Below, one piece after another: positions 1-10,794 of a DNA stretch of 64,000 nucleotides. This DNA is from Okapia johnstoni. Taxonomy: Eukaryota; Chordata; Mammalia; Artiodactyla; Giraffidae. Each line of letters opens with the position of its first letter. Position 1 is the stretch's first letter. Under the pieces are notes generated by a model, which did not search any database, was not told the DNA's origin, and saw nothing but the letters and a program-made list of their open reading frames with translations. A program made the position numbers and the translations under genes. Where the stretch lies: NCBI GenBank assembly GCA_024291935.2, contig CM044315.1, forward strand, positions 52,984,385-53,048,384, given 5' to 3'.

Positions 1-869
1 TACATTTCGATATGCATAAATAATATAGCAACATGACTCTTACAGATAGTTGCCATCTTATAATGTTCTATTTTTATGATTTCTATATTTACTGATACTG
101 AAATATACAAAGAAATTTTGAGGCAAACAGATTTTCTGTTTCCAAGTTTTCTAACAGTGGCCCCAAGAGAATAGAGTGCAGAACTAGAGGAAAAGACTTT
201 CAGTAATTGTGAGAGTCTTTCATTAGAACTCAGTTCAATGTGTTATTTTTCAATATAATTTCAAGAGAATTATAAAGAATTCTCACCACTGTTGTGAAAG
301 GTATTTTGGACAAAATTCACAAGCAAGAAACATTGTGCAAAGGAGGTTGTAGACATTTTTAAGTATCCAAGGAATATTACAACCTTTGAATCATCCATTT
401 TGCATGGATTTGGACCATGTTAGAAATGTAAACAAAGGAAAATACTTGTAGTTTATTCATTTCCTAGTGAAGATATATTTTAAATGCAGAAGCCTGAGGA
501 ACTACCAAGAGACCTGCTGAATCATAAAAACTACATATAGAATATGTACAGTGATACAAAGAAGGACTAGTCCTTGATAGGAAGAGAATAAACACAAGTC
601 TCACAAATCTGACTAATGATTTTAGCAATGTTCTCTAGGGAAAGATTTGTGATGCATGTGAGAACATGTTCAATAACTACCTATATACATGAATTTTGTT
701 CATCCTAGATATTTACCATTGAAACTTTAAAGCATTATACAGTCAGTCATTTTTAAGCTTTTATTAATTACAACATGAGAATCTATTTAAGACAAACTAG
801 TTAAATGGAAAAATTTACAGTGGGTCAAAACAAGCAAAATTAAACCTTCTGCCCTCAACACCAGGTCCA
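1..869. other. AT-rich sequence, nothing recognised
   Basis: No retroposon, exon or RNA gene was recognised on either strand. Stops are frequent in all frames. It may be unique intergenic or intronic sequence, or very old repeat decayed past recognition by eye. Confidence 0.5.
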
Positions 870-1528
870 GATGGCATTCAGTCTCATCACTTCATGGCAA
901 ATAGATGGGGAAATAATGGAAACAGTGACAGACTTTACTTTCTTGAGCTTCAAAATCACTGCAGATGGTGACTGCAGCCATGAAACTAAAAGGCACTTGT
1001 TCCTTGAAAGAAAAGCTATGAAAAACACTAGGCAGGGTATTAAAAAGTAGAGACATTACTTTAATGACAAAGGTCTGTCTAGTCAAAGCTATGTTTTTTC
1101 CAGTAGTCATGTTTGGATGTGAGAGTTGGACCATGAAGAAAGCTGAGCACCAGAGAATTGATGCTTTTGAACTGTGGTATTGGAGAAGACTCTTGAGAGC
1201 CCCTTGGACATCAGTCAAACCAATCAATCCTAAAGGAAATCAGTCCTGAATATTCATTGGAAGGACTGATGCCATGAGGCTGAAGCTCCCATACTTTGGC
1301 CACCTGATGTGAAGAACTGACTCATTGGAAAAGACCCTGATGCTAGGAAAGACTGAAGGCAGGAGAAAGGGATGACAGAGGATGAGATGATTGGATGGCA
1401 TCACCAGCAAGCTCAATGGAGATGAGTTTGAGCAAGCTCCAGGAGTTGGTGATGGACAGGGAAGCCAGGCGTGCTGTAGTCTATGGGATCACAAAGAATC
1501 AGATATGACTGAGAGACTGAACTGAATT
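870..1528 (+). mobile_element. BovB (RTE) LINE, 3' end, sense
   Basis: Sense-strand BovB 3' portion. It opens in the last part of the reverse-transcriptase reading frame, passes through the segment encoding a YGCESWT-like motif (frame at 1064-1249, residues 20-25 region GCESWT) and finishes in the 3' UTR and the ACTGA-type tail near 1515-1527. The element is 5'-truncated at about 870, as is usual for LINE copies. Several substitutions and stops show that it is dead. A minus-strand frame at 892-1227 is antisense to it and is not a gene. Confidence 0.93.
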
Positions 1529-3998
1529 TAAACTTTAACTTATAAATTTCTTTTGTTCCATTAAAAACAATAAGAAATTGGCTTGACATTTCTAATTATT
1601 AGGAAATTAACAAATTGTTTTAGTATTATGGTGATACATAGAAACAGTTACTCTTGAGCTTTGATAGATTTGTAGCTGACAACCTTGATGGATTTTATGC
1701 ATTCTTATAATGGTGAGTAGCATGTTATTTTACAAAATTAGCAAATAGAAATCATATCTTGTCATACATTAACAATCTCAATAATACCCTTAAATTCTCT
1801 TTTGTCCACTCTCTCATTTTAATTAACTTTGCTAAAATTACTTGCATAGGGATTAAAAGGTCTGATGGCTATTTTGAAGAACATTCACATTCAAGAGAAA
1901 GAAGTTGATAGCATTAATATTGTTGTGAGAGCTACAAATATATATATTTTCCTAGGGATGATAGGCTTCTATATAGTATGCTATGTATTCATTTTCCCTC
2001 TGAATCTATTACATGGTTTATCCTACATAAAATGAAGAATGTATTCCTAAACCCGAGAACATGTGAGTTTTTCTACCATTAGGCTAACATATTTTTTAAT
2101 TATTTTGCAATCATTGAACTGGTTGTTGAGTAGAATTATGTGACTGTATATTTTTGACATTCCAGTTGACAGTAAAAATAAGTTTAGGTTTTGATTTTTC
2201 CCCGCCTGTATCCCTATTAAATGTAAGAAAATGAAACTAGTGAAATTATAAGAAAATAAGAAGCATATTCACAGATTTTCCTTAACTAAGGTCTGTCTTG
2301 TTATAGGAGATATAAATGCAGAACAGAAAAGCTATCAGTGTTAAAGAAGGGTTTTATAAAGGATTTTCAAAAAGTTCATACCTCTCTCATAACCAGAATA
2401 TTACCAGTCTATAAATGGGAGGTAATGAAATCAAGGGATTATGAGATGTAAAATGTAAATATTTATGATTTCTTCTTTGCTGAGGTGATGAATCAGCAAT
2501 TCAGCCCTAAGTTTTAGCTCAGGTTTTGCAGCTAAGATAAAGCAGTCTACAGTCCAATTTTATACCTATGTAGAATTCCTTTCAAATAGCACTGGTGATC
2601 CCGCAGTTAATCTTCAATGTTCAGCCAGTTTATCTCTTGTTGAGACAGAAACAGTCACACATACTTTCGAGGATACAAGTTTCAATGCAACTTTTGAAAA
2701 CGGCCCCTTCATGTAAATGAAATTATCCAGTAATATCTGACATGATGTAACATGACTTATCCAAGTATACTCAGAAGATTTAGGGGAAAACAAGAGGGGA
2801 TTATGATGTCTAGAAATTATATACATAATATATATAATTTCCATACCAAACAATTCCACACTTGGACAGTCAAGCAAAGTATTATACACTAATTGAGCAG
2901 GAAATAAAATGACATAAAGCTACTCTTGTATGTTCTAAAATCCCAAATTGCTAACAGAGGCAATAAGTGCCAAAACTTTGGCAATAATTCCACAAATATA
3001 AGCAAATTCAAGGGCATCAACAGGAAATTTGAGACAGTCAAGCTATATATCACCATGTCTTATTCCTCCAATCAAATCTCATGAATAATTTGAGTCTAAT
3101 CTAATGCAATCCTGATTCCTAATGTTTAGGACATTATAAAGTATGTCTGTTGTCTAGCCTGTACTTTACTCAGACTGAAAAACCAGGGGCTTATCCATTT
3201 TTACTCACGTTTATTGTTTACCAATTTTTTTTTATTGCATTATGTGTCATATTAGAAGCAGAAATATGAAAAGTGTCAAGTCATTTCTTTCCTTTCACCC
3301 GAATTTAAAGATCAAATGTATCTGAATTAGTATTTTTTATTTGGTTTAGTCTTTGTTGTATAACTGTTCAGCTATAAAGAAATTAAAAGTAATATGAGGA
3401 TTTGAATAAGGTGAAAATAAACATATACTTATTAGATTAGTCAGGGTGTAAGTAGAAAACAGAAACCATTTCAGTTGTTTCAACAAATATGACTTAATAG
3501 AAGTAATTGTTAATTAGGCATTGAAAACTGACAGGAAAAAATGGGCACAATACACCACCACACTGCAGGTGTCACATGGCAGCAACTGCAGGAAGCGGAA
3601 CCATCCCTGTGGGAGAACAAACAGAAGAGATTATAATTTTAAAACTCACAGGTGTAGAGGAAGGTTGCCCTAGAGTTGAAATTCAGACCTTTGAGAAAGA
3701 GCCTGTGATTGGTACCTCTGAGATCAGAGGGATGCCCTGTGGGTCTGACACACAGACCTGGGAGCAACATGCATCAGGCATTTGATACTGATGTCATTAA
3801 GAGACTCAAGCCTAGTTTGGTTAGTTCTAGAGATGAGAATGTAAGCTGGAATCAATTGCCACTGGGAGGAAGAGTTGGTGGGTGTCACTGACGGGAATAG
3901 AAAGCAATAGAAGCACACAATCAGAGCAAACCCTTTTCCCACTTGTGTGTAATCTTTCTGGTGCTCTCTATTGGCAGAGCCTAATTGTTGTTTTTTTG
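1529..3998. other. Unassigned AT-rich sequence
   Basis: No gene or confident repeat. Between about 3435 and 3900 the sequence is less AT-rich and has frames of 69, 60 and 72 codons on both strands. It resembles an old interspersed repeat, but I cannot name a family. A stretch at about 2450-2900 looks repeat-free and of more balanced composition. None of the frames has recognisable protein motifs. Confidence 0.45.
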
Positions 3999-4103
3999 TT
4001 GTTCAGTCACTAAGTCATGTCTAACTCTCTGTGACTGGATGGATGGCAGCACGCCAGGCTCCTCTGTTACACTGTCTCCCAGAGTTTGCTCAAATTCGTG
4101 TCC
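3999..4103 (-). mobile_element. BovB 3' terminal fragment, antisense
   Basis: About 105 bases match the antisense 3' end of BovB: it begins with the complement of the tail (GTTCAGTCACTAAGTCATGT) and runs through the CAGGCTCCTCTGT-like and TTTGCTCAAATTCGTGTCC-like blocks. It lies directly beside the L1 that begins near 4104. Confidence 0.75.
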
Positions 4104-4740
4104 AAAATAACAAAGATGTCTCACCATTTATTTTTAACATTGTGCTGGAAGGTTCAGCCAGTGCCATACATAAATAAAAAGGAAGTAAAAGTCACCAAAG
4201 TTTGAAAAAAATATGTGAACACTTCTTTTTCACAAATAATGTTTTTCCGTACAGAAAATTCAGTGGGGTATGCAAAAATAAAGGTATGGTAACGACTATG
4301 AAAGTTTATCAAGGTTTCAGAACATAAGATCAATATACAAAAGTAAACTGCATTCTTATGGCTCAACAGTTAAAAATGGAAATTAAAATTTAACAAAGCA
4401 GTATATATTGCAATAGCATAAAATAATATAAAACTTTTAGGGATAAATCTGACCAAAATCCCACAAAACTTGCAAATTGAAAATTAGAAAACATTATTGA
4501 GAGGAATGAGAGAAGACCTACATAAATGGAGATACATAGTTTGTTATTGCCTGAGGAATTCAATATGGGTAAAACATCAATGCTCCCCAAATTGACCTTT
4601 AGTTTCAGTGCACTCCAGTCAGAATTTCCACAAGCCCTTTTGTGGAAATTGACAAATTGATTCTAAAATTAATCTGGCAATACAAAGAATAGCCAAAACA
4701 ACTTTAAAATGAAAAAAGTTGGTTACAAAACTAAACTTGA

Positions 4741-4952
4741 CTTTGTTGTTGTTTAGTTGCTAAGTCGTGTCCAACTCTTCTGTGATCCCATGGACTATAG
4801 CCCGCCAGGCTCCTCTGTCCATGGGATTTCCCAGGCAAGAATACTGGAGTAGGTTGCCGTTTCCTTCTCCAGGGAATCTTCCCAGCCCAGGGATGGAACC
4901 CACAACTCTTTTTGTCTCCTGCATTGTCAGGCAGATTCTTAACCACAGAGCC
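4741..4952 (-). mobile_element. Bov-tA SINE, antisense
   Basis: Full-length antisense Bov-tA. The complement of the BovA body comes first (TTTAGTTGCTAAGTCGTGTC, then the GGCAAGAATACTGGAGTAGG block). The complement of the tRNA-Glu-like head follows, ending in AGATTCTTAACCACAGAGCC. It splits the plus-strand L1 and is therefore younger than it. The 71-codon minus frame at 4731-4946 is only the SINE. Confidence 0.93.
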
Positions 4953-5428
4953 TATATTACCAAAAGCATGGAACTGGCATCAAAACTGACAAATAGATCA
5001 AGAGAACCACCAAGAAATAGGTGGTCCAGAAATAAATAATCTCATAAGTTGACACCAGATTTTTGACAAAGGTGCAAAGTTAATTCAGTGAAGAAAGAAC
5101 AAATTTTTCCCTCTATTGGTGTTGGAACAACTGAATATTCATATGCTAAATAAGCAAATTTTGATTTTTTTCCCCTTAATGATGGGAAAATAATTCAAAA
5201 TAAGCTATAGTTCTAAATGTAAAACCCAAAACTATAAAATTTCAGTATGATTGTTGTTGCTGTTGTTGTTGTTAAGCAAAGATGTCTTAGATAAAATACC
5301 AAAGCATGATATTTAAAAATAATTTTTGAAAAAATGGACTTCTAAAATTATATATTTTGGCTCGCCTAAAAACACTCCTGAGAGAACTTTAAAAAGCCAC
5401 AGACTTGGAGGAAATATTTTAAATTGGA

Positions 5429-5545
5429 CTTCTCCAGTGACTCAGACAGTAAGGAATCTGCCTGCAATGTGGGAGACCCAGTTTCAATCCTTGGGTTGGG
5501 AAGATCCCCTGGAGAAGGGAATGGCTACTCACTCCAGTATTTGTA
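5429..5545 (+). mobile_element. Bov-tA SINE, truncated, sense
   Basis: About 117 bases of sense Bov-tA: tRNA-like head (CAGTAAGGAATCTGCCTGCA), the GGTTGGGAAGATCCCCTGGA block and the start of the BovA body, stopping at CACTCCAGTATTTG. The 3' part of BovA is missing. L1 ORF2 sequence continues on both sides, so this is a second insertion into the same L1. Confidence 0.85.
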
Positions 5546-5809
5546 AATTATATATCCGATAAAGAATTTGTATCCAGAATATGTAAAGAACACTTAAATT
5601 CAATAATAAGTAAATGAACAAACATTATAAGAATGAAATAAAAATATTTGACTAGACACTTCCACAAAGAGATTTCTTGTCTGGAAGTAAACATACTGAT
5701 TTTTTGAAACAAAAATTTTAGAGAGGTATATACATGGCATCTAAGAACTACATATTAGGCTCCAAAGAAAATGTGTGAGAAAAATATGTTACGAAAATGA
5801 AAGCATGTG

Positions 5810-5940
5810 ACAACCTAGAGGGGTGGGAGATGGGAGGGAGTTTCAGGAGGGTGGGAACATATGTATACCAGCAGCTGATTTGTGTTGATGTGTGACAGAG
5901 GCCAAGACAATATTGCAGAGAAATTGTCCTCCAATAGCAG
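5810..5940 (+). mobile_element. L1 3' UTR fragment, sense
   Basis: Matches the ruminant L1 3' UTR pattern: a G-rich GGGTGGGAGATGGGAGGGAG block, then an ACATATGTATACC block and a CAATATTG block. It may be the 3' end of the L1 at 4104-5690, with intervening sequence lost, or a separate truncated insertion. Confidence 0.65.
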
Positions 5941-5983
5941 GATTTTGTTCTATACTTCTCAACATCGAAACCCACATAATGTA

Positions 5984-6074
5984 TAGTAGATATATATATA
6001 GTAGTGTATGGTGTATATATATATATATAGATAGATAGATATAGATGTAGATGTATAGTGTACAGTAGATATAT
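5984..6074. repeat. (TA)n / (GATA)n-type microsatellite
   Basis: Imperfect alternating TA runs around 5991-6028, followed by GATA/GATG units to about 6050 and more TA. Tyrosine- and isoleucine-rich frames on the minus strand here are translation of the microsatellite. Confidence 0.85.
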
Positions 6075-6197
6075 ATCGGAATCAAAGGAAGTAAAAATCT
6101 GACTCAAAGTATCTTAGAAGCATTTTGCATGGTTTACCACTATTTCTGAAAGCACAGTATAGCTTCACTACATTTTACCAAGTTTTACCATATTTTA

Positions 6198-6433
6198 GAG
6201 TACTCTTGCCTAGAAAATCCTATGGACAGAGGAGCCTGGTAGGCTGCAGTCCATGGGGTCACTAAGAGTCGGACACGACTGAGTGACTTCACTTTCACTT
6301 TTCACTTTGATGCCTTGGAGAAGGAAATGGCAACCCACTCCAGTGTTCTTGCCTGGAGAATCCCAGGGATGGGGGAGCCAGGTGGGCTGCCATCTATGGA
6401 GTCGCACAGAATCGGACACGACTGAAGCGACTT

Positions 6434-6471
<38 letters not shown>
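6198..6471 (+). mobile_element. BOV-A2 SINE with (AGC)12 tail, sense
   Basis: Two BovA monomers are joined by the CACTTTCACTTTTCACTTTG linker (about 6289-6308). The element ends in the diagnostic CGACTTAGCAGC and twelve uninterrupted AGC units (6434-6469). The first monomer is 5'-truncated. The minus frame at 6302-6589 reads the AGC tract as polyalanine and is not a gene. Confidence 0.95.
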
Positions 6472-6472
<1 letters not shown>

Positions 6473-6629
6473 GTTATATTCCCATAAAGTTATCAGCATA
6501 ATAACAATAATTAGCATATCCATCACTCTCAAATGTTCTTTCATGGCCTTTTGTAATCTCCATCTCCTCTTTCTCCACCTTAGTTTCATAGGAAACCATT
6601 TACTTATTTTCTGTCATTATAAATTACTT

Positions 6630-6836
6630 TGCCTGTTTAGGTGGCTCAATGGAAAGAATCTCCTGCCAGTGAAGGAGATGGGGGTTCAGTCCCTGGGTTG
6701 GGAAGATTCCTGGAGAAGGAAATGGCAACCCATTCCAGTACTCTTGCCTGGAAAATCCCATCAACAGAGGAGCCTAGTGGGCTACTGTCCACAGGGCTGC
6801 AAAAGAGTTGTACATGTTTAGTGACTAAACAACAGC
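6630..6836 (+). mobile_element. Bov-tA SINE, sense
   Basis: tRNA-like head from about 6630 (GTGGCTCAATGGAAAGAATC), a B-box-like GGTTCAGTCCC segment, then the BovA body with CCATTCCAGTACTCTTGCC. It ends in a short CAACAGC tail. Overlapping frames on both strands are shadows of this element. Confidence 0.93.
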
Positions 6837-7172
6837 ATATATGTGTGTATACATATGTATACATATAATTTTATATGAATGACTTGATAAGGTGTTTTCA
6901 CTTTTCAGTCTTACTTCAATCATCAAAATTAATAGACATTTACCATGTTATTGTGAGCATCAATGGTTCATTTATTTTTATTGCTGAGAAGATTTCATTG
7001 ATTGGATAAGCCACGTTTTTTTATTTATTTAACTGTTGATTTTTTTTTCCAAATTCTGACTAACACAAAGAAAGCTACTGCAGACATTATGTAAAAGTCT
7101 TTATTTGAACATATGAATTCTTTTCTTTTGGGTTAAAAAACTAAGAGTAGAATGTCTGGGCCATTTGGTAGG

Positions 7173-7435
7173 TTTGCTAAGTCACCGCAGTCGTGTCCGA
7201 CTCTGTACGACCCCAGAGATGGCAGCCACCCAGGCTCCGCTGTCCCTGGGATTCTCCAGGCAAGAATACTGGAATGGGTTGCCATTGCCTTCTCCAATGC
7301 ATGAAAGGGAAAAGTGAAAGTGAAGTTGCTCAGTTGTGTCCAACTGTTAGCGACCCCATGGACTGCAGCCTACCAGGCTCCTCCATCCATGGGATTTTCC
7401 AGACAAGAGGACTGGAGTGGGGTGCCATTACCTTT
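7173..7435 (-). mobile_element. BOV-A2 SINE, antisense
   Basis: Complement of a two-monomer BOV-A2, with the GGGAAAAGTGAAAGTGAAG linker near 7308-7326 between the halves. The AGC tail is reduced to a trace before TTGCTAAGTCACCGCAGTCG. It splits the L1 at 6940-8105. The 99-codon plus frame here is antisense to the SINE. Confidence 0.92.
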
Positions 7436-7567
7436 GCCTGTTTAAGAGGCTGTCACAAGGTGTTTGTATCATATAAATGGTATATTATATAAACAATTGT
7501 ACCATTTATGTTCCCTTCAGAAATTATATGAGAAGTCCAGTTCTTCCAGATAGTCACCAGTACTTGG

Positions 7568-7907
7568 TATTATGGATTGCACATTCATATATCCACACAA
7601 AATTCATATGTTGAAACCCTCTCTCCAACATGATGGTTTTAGAAGGTTGGGCCTTTGGAAGACTCCACTCTCATGAATGGGATTAGTTCCTTAACAAAAA
7701 GGATCCCAGAGAGCTCTCTTGCCCTCTTTTATCAAGTGAGGATACAAGGAGAAGTCAGCGGTTTGCAACTCAGAAGAGGGCTGCCGTTAGAACTCGACCA
7801 TGCTGAAATTCTGATTTCAGCCTCCAGAATTATGAGAAAACAATTTCTATTTTTCATGCACCATCTGGTCTACGGTTCTTTGTTACCGCAGTCCAAGCTA
7901 AGACAGT
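7568..7907 (+). mobile_element. MaLR-type solo LTR (MST/MLT1-like)
   Basis: About 340 bases with the order of features of a mammalian MaLR LTR. These are a TTATGGATTG start, AAAATTCATATGTTGAAACC, GGGCCTTTGGAAGA, GGGATTAGTTCC, a CCAGAGAGCTCTCTTGCC block, CAGCCTCCAGAATTATGAGA and an end near GCAGTCCAAGCTAAGACAG. No internal retroviral sequence follows, so this is a solitary LTR, an ancient non-coding relic. It lies inside the minus-strand L1. The exact subfamily is not certain. Confidence 0.8.
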
Positions 7908-8105
7908 CTGTTTAGTCAGCCTTCAGTTTCCTCCTTTCTAGTGTGTGTAACAGAGTCCAGTTGTGAATTTAATTTGCATTTCTTGATTATTAATGATCTT
8001 GAACATATTTTATATGCTTATATATATATTCATCTGTCTTAAAATTGAAATATCACATCTATTCATATGAATTCTATTTTATTCCTTGTATGAAGAGAAG
8101 TTTGG

Positions 8106-8872
8106 ACCAGATTATCTATATGCTTCTTCCTACACTGTGACAATAATGCACACGAAAAAGAAGAAACTAGAATGAATACCAGTGATGTACCCCCCGCCCC
8201 TCATTCCTCCTTTTTTCTCCCCAAGCCCATCACATACATGCTAGAACATACACCTCTTCAATCACTCTGTAACCAGTCTGTCACTTTGAAACCTCAGGGT
8301 CGCTCCCCCGCTTTGCAGCACTATTCACACCCTGCCTAAGTCAATCATCGAGTATCATGCAGTCTACAACGCAGCATTCCTTACATCTGTCAAAAGAACA
8401 AGAGAAAAACAGGACTGCACATCTTAGGAAAGACTCTAGTTAAGGTCAAAATCATTAAAAATCACTTGCACTGTATTTTTATTAAAGTCCTTTTGGAACA
8501 TGCAGAACCAAGTGAGTCTGAGGGGGAGAAAAGCTTCCTGTTCAGTCCTAAACTGTGTCATGTTTAGGAGTGAACAGAAATATTTCACTTTTTTCCTACA
8601 GCTTATAGGAAAGGATTTGAAGATAAGGATTCAACATCTACAAATGAAAATTTTTTTCTAAGACAGCATTGAATGCTATGTATATCTATTAAGTGAAACA
8701 ATTACAGCAAAGACAGACATCTGGTGTTGTCATTTATCTGAAAAGCATCATTTAAAAGACTAGTTGCATTTCCCTGTAGCGGATTTAAATGAACATTCTA
8801 TAAAGTGCTTAGAGATACAACACATAATTTTGTGAATAAAAGTTTTGAAATTGTTAAAACAACAGGCACTTT
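8106..8872. other. No recognised feature
   Basis: Low-complexity patches (a C-rich run at about 8189-8202) and otherwise unremarkable AT-rich sequence. No long frame or confident repeat was found. Confidence 0.5.
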
Positions 8873-8961
8873 AATATATATATATTATATATAAATATAC
8901 ATATATATAATATATATTATACATATATATTATATATATAAATAATATATATCATGTACAT
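8873..8961. repeat. (TA)n microsatellite
   Basis: Imperfect TA/ATA tract of about 85 bases immediately upstream of a Bov-tA. It is likely length-variable. Confidence 0.9.
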
Positions 8962-8971
8962 ATCATGTACA

Positions 8972-9191
8972 TTGGGCTTCCCAGGTGGTGCTAGTGGTAA
9001 AGAATTTGCCTGCCAATGCAGGAGGTGTAAGAGACCCAGGTTCAATCCTGGCTCAGGAAGACTCCCTGGAGAAGGGAATGGCCACCCACTCCAGTATTCT
9101 TGCCTGGAGAATCCCACAGACAGAAGAGCCTGGCAGACTACAGTCCACAGCGTCGAAAAGAGTCAGACATGACTGAAGTGACTGAGAACAC
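8972..9191 (+). mobile_element. Bov-tA SINE, sense, with target-site duplications
   Basis: Full-length Bov-tA: head GGGCTTCCCAGGTGGTGCTA, B-box-like GGTTCAATCCTGG, a BovA body with CACTCCAGTATTCTTGCCTG and an end near GACTGAGAAC. A perfect 10-base direct repeat, ATCATGTACA, flanks it (8962-8971 and 9192-9201). This is among the best-preserved insertions in the window. Frames at 8954-9176 and 8917-9117 are shadows. Confidence 0.96.
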
Positions 9192-9201
9192 ATCATGTAC
9201 A

Positions 9202-9706
9202 CCTAATGTTGATATAATTTCAGGAGTATGAAATGTGGATCCATGGAAGCCATATAAAGTAGCCCCAGGACTGCCACATCCATATGTGTAAATTATGCCC
9301 TATAGAAGGGCACCCAGATGTGGAGGAGATGAAGTGTATGGGGGGAGGGGAGGCAGGGAGGAAGATAGGACTAAAATCTAGCTTACTCTCAACTCACCAA
9401 CTCTTATGAGGGTAACAATGTTTATAGTAAAAATTTACTCTCTAATTCACACAAAATCATAGTATATGCTATAAGATGTCATAAATACCTCTATAATAAT
9501 TTTCTTAATCATAAAGTTTTTCTCATTCACTCATTAGCTTAACATCATATCTTGACTCAGGTAAGATTTTAACTTATATAAACCATCACGATAGAGACAA
9601 TTTTACATTCTTCAGGGTCAGTTCCATGTTTATTTTAGTTCTGTAATTATAGCAGAGTAATTAGTCTATGGAATAAATAATAAACCATCTTTGAGTTAGA
9701 GTAACT
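9202..9706. other. No recognised feature
   Basis: Contains a G-rich patch (about 9339-9361) but no assignable repeat, exon or RNA gene. Confidence 0.5.
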
Positions 9707-9733
9707 TGTGTGTGTGTGTGTGTGTGTGTGTGT
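9707..9733. repeat. (TG)n microsatellite
   Basis: Uninterrupted TG repeat of 27 bases, about 13 units. Confidence 0.95.
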
Positions 9734-10736
9734 AATGCAATTCAAAGCAAAGTCCTCTAGATTCTGTGAAACCCAGATCTCTTTGTGATATTTAAGATAC
9801 TCATTGTTTATCTAATAATTTGTGTCACTTTTCTTAATCTAGAATGTCCTACATCTTGAATAACACTATACAAATAAGAAGTTTCAACCTATTTATTCAA
9901 CATATTTGCCATAAATTCTAAAAATACTGAACTTATACTTCTGGATTTCTCTCCTTGTTTTCAAATTACTGTAATTATGATTTAAAACATTGCAGTAAAC
10001 AGATTAAGTTTATTCAACAAGAACAAATTTCACCCAGTTCTATTTGACTAGGTCCATGAGACCTAGTAATAGACTAGGTAGTAGAAATGGAATATAAAAA
10101 TAATTACCACTGGGGAAGTTTTGCTTTTATATCACACAACATAATTGTCCATAAATATAATTCTCTTGCTACTGATAAAAAAAACCACAACTTTTGACAT
10201 AACATAAAAATTCATGAACAAATTTTGTATAAAAATATGTGGTTTATTTCTGGGCTTTAAAAATATCAGTGAATCAATTTGTGTCCAAATATTAAGCAAA
10301 ACTATCTAATATATATGATATCAAAATGGAAAGCAGTCTATCAAAAGTAAAGAATAAAAATCAAAATACAATTAAAAGGAAATTATTAATAGCATGGGAA
10401 GTTACAGACTTAACACCTACTGCAATAAAAGTAGTACATCACCTATTTCTGTGAAGACATTGTGCTACAAAATTTTAGGTGAGTTAATAATATGAGAAAG
10501 AATGGTATTTCTTTGTTTTTTCCTTCTCTTTATACTGCCATCATCCTTTCAATTTAAGTGTCCTTTAGAGCTGCATCCTCTGCTTTCTGTTTATAAAATG
10601 CTTTTTAACAGGTATATGTTGATGTTGCCACCCAATCTCTAGTCACTCTATGTTGTCATATCACTTTAAACATTCTCTGAGAAATGATTTCTTCTTCACT
10701 CTCTAGCTACATGTACTGAGAGAATGATAATAATTG
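9734..10736. other. No recognised feature
   Basis: Strongly AT-rich sequence with many stops in all frames. No repeat family could be assigned by eye. Confidence 0.5.
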
Positions 10737-10790
10737 TAAAGTAATTAGCCCCCAACTAAAATAAATAAATTCATTAAAAAAAAAAATAAG
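10737..10790 (+). mobile_element. Very short L1 3' end with poly(A)
   Basis: Matches the extreme 3' end of ruminant L1: AAAGTAATTAGCCCCCAACT, then AAATAAATAAATTC and an A-rich tail. A severely 5'-truncated insertion of about 50 bases. Confidence 0.7.
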
Positions 10791-10794
10791 ACAT

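Larger units (their letters stand above)
4104..5690 (+). mobile_element. L1 LINE ORF2 fragment, sense, interrupted
   Basis: Decayed L1 ORF2 in the plus orientation, in three pieces (about 4104-4740, 4953-5428, 5546-5690) separated by two Bov-tA SINEs. The pieces are collinear with the reverse-transcriptase and C-terminal part of ORF2. Recognisable blocks include the 'AGGGATAAATCTGACCAAA' region, the 'AAAGAATAGCCAAAACAAC' region and, near 5565, a 'GTATCCAGAATATGTAAAGA' block. No frame survives. The segment expected to encode the FADD box near 4200 is not recognisable. Confidence 0.85.
6940..8105 (-). mobile_element. Old L1 3' region, antisense, doubly interrupted
   Basis: Old L1 in minus orientation: 3' UTR and ORF2 end at about 6940-7172, continued at 7436-7567 (TTAAGAGGCTGTCACAAGGT, then a block ending CCAGTACTTGGTAT) and at 7908-8105 (TTTGCATTTCTTGATTATTA). 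The pieces are collinear once the BOV-A2 and the MaLR LTR are removed. Divergence is high and no frame survives. Confidence 0.8.

Noticed and set aside
892..1227. 111-codon minus frame
   Set aside because: Antisense to the sense BovB at 870-1528.
3576..3942. Small plus and minus frames as exons
   Set aside because: They overlap on both strands, lack credible splice sites with continuation, and lie in a stretch that looks like old repeat sequence.
5984..6074. TATA-rich promoter-like region
   Set aside because: It is a TA/GATA microsatellite, with no initiator, exon or CpG context.
6302..6589. Polyalanine-containing protein
   Set aside because: The alanine run is the AGC tail of BOV-A2 read on the minus strand.
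7568..7907. Endogenous retrovirus provirus
   Set aside because: Only a solitary MaLR-type LTR is visible; no gag, pol or env-like frame or second LTR lies nearby.
8972..9050. tRNA-like sequence with B-box-like GGTTCAATCC
   Set aside because: It is the tRNA-derived head of a Bov-tA SINE joined to a BovA body, not a tRNA gene; the same applies to the other SINE heads.
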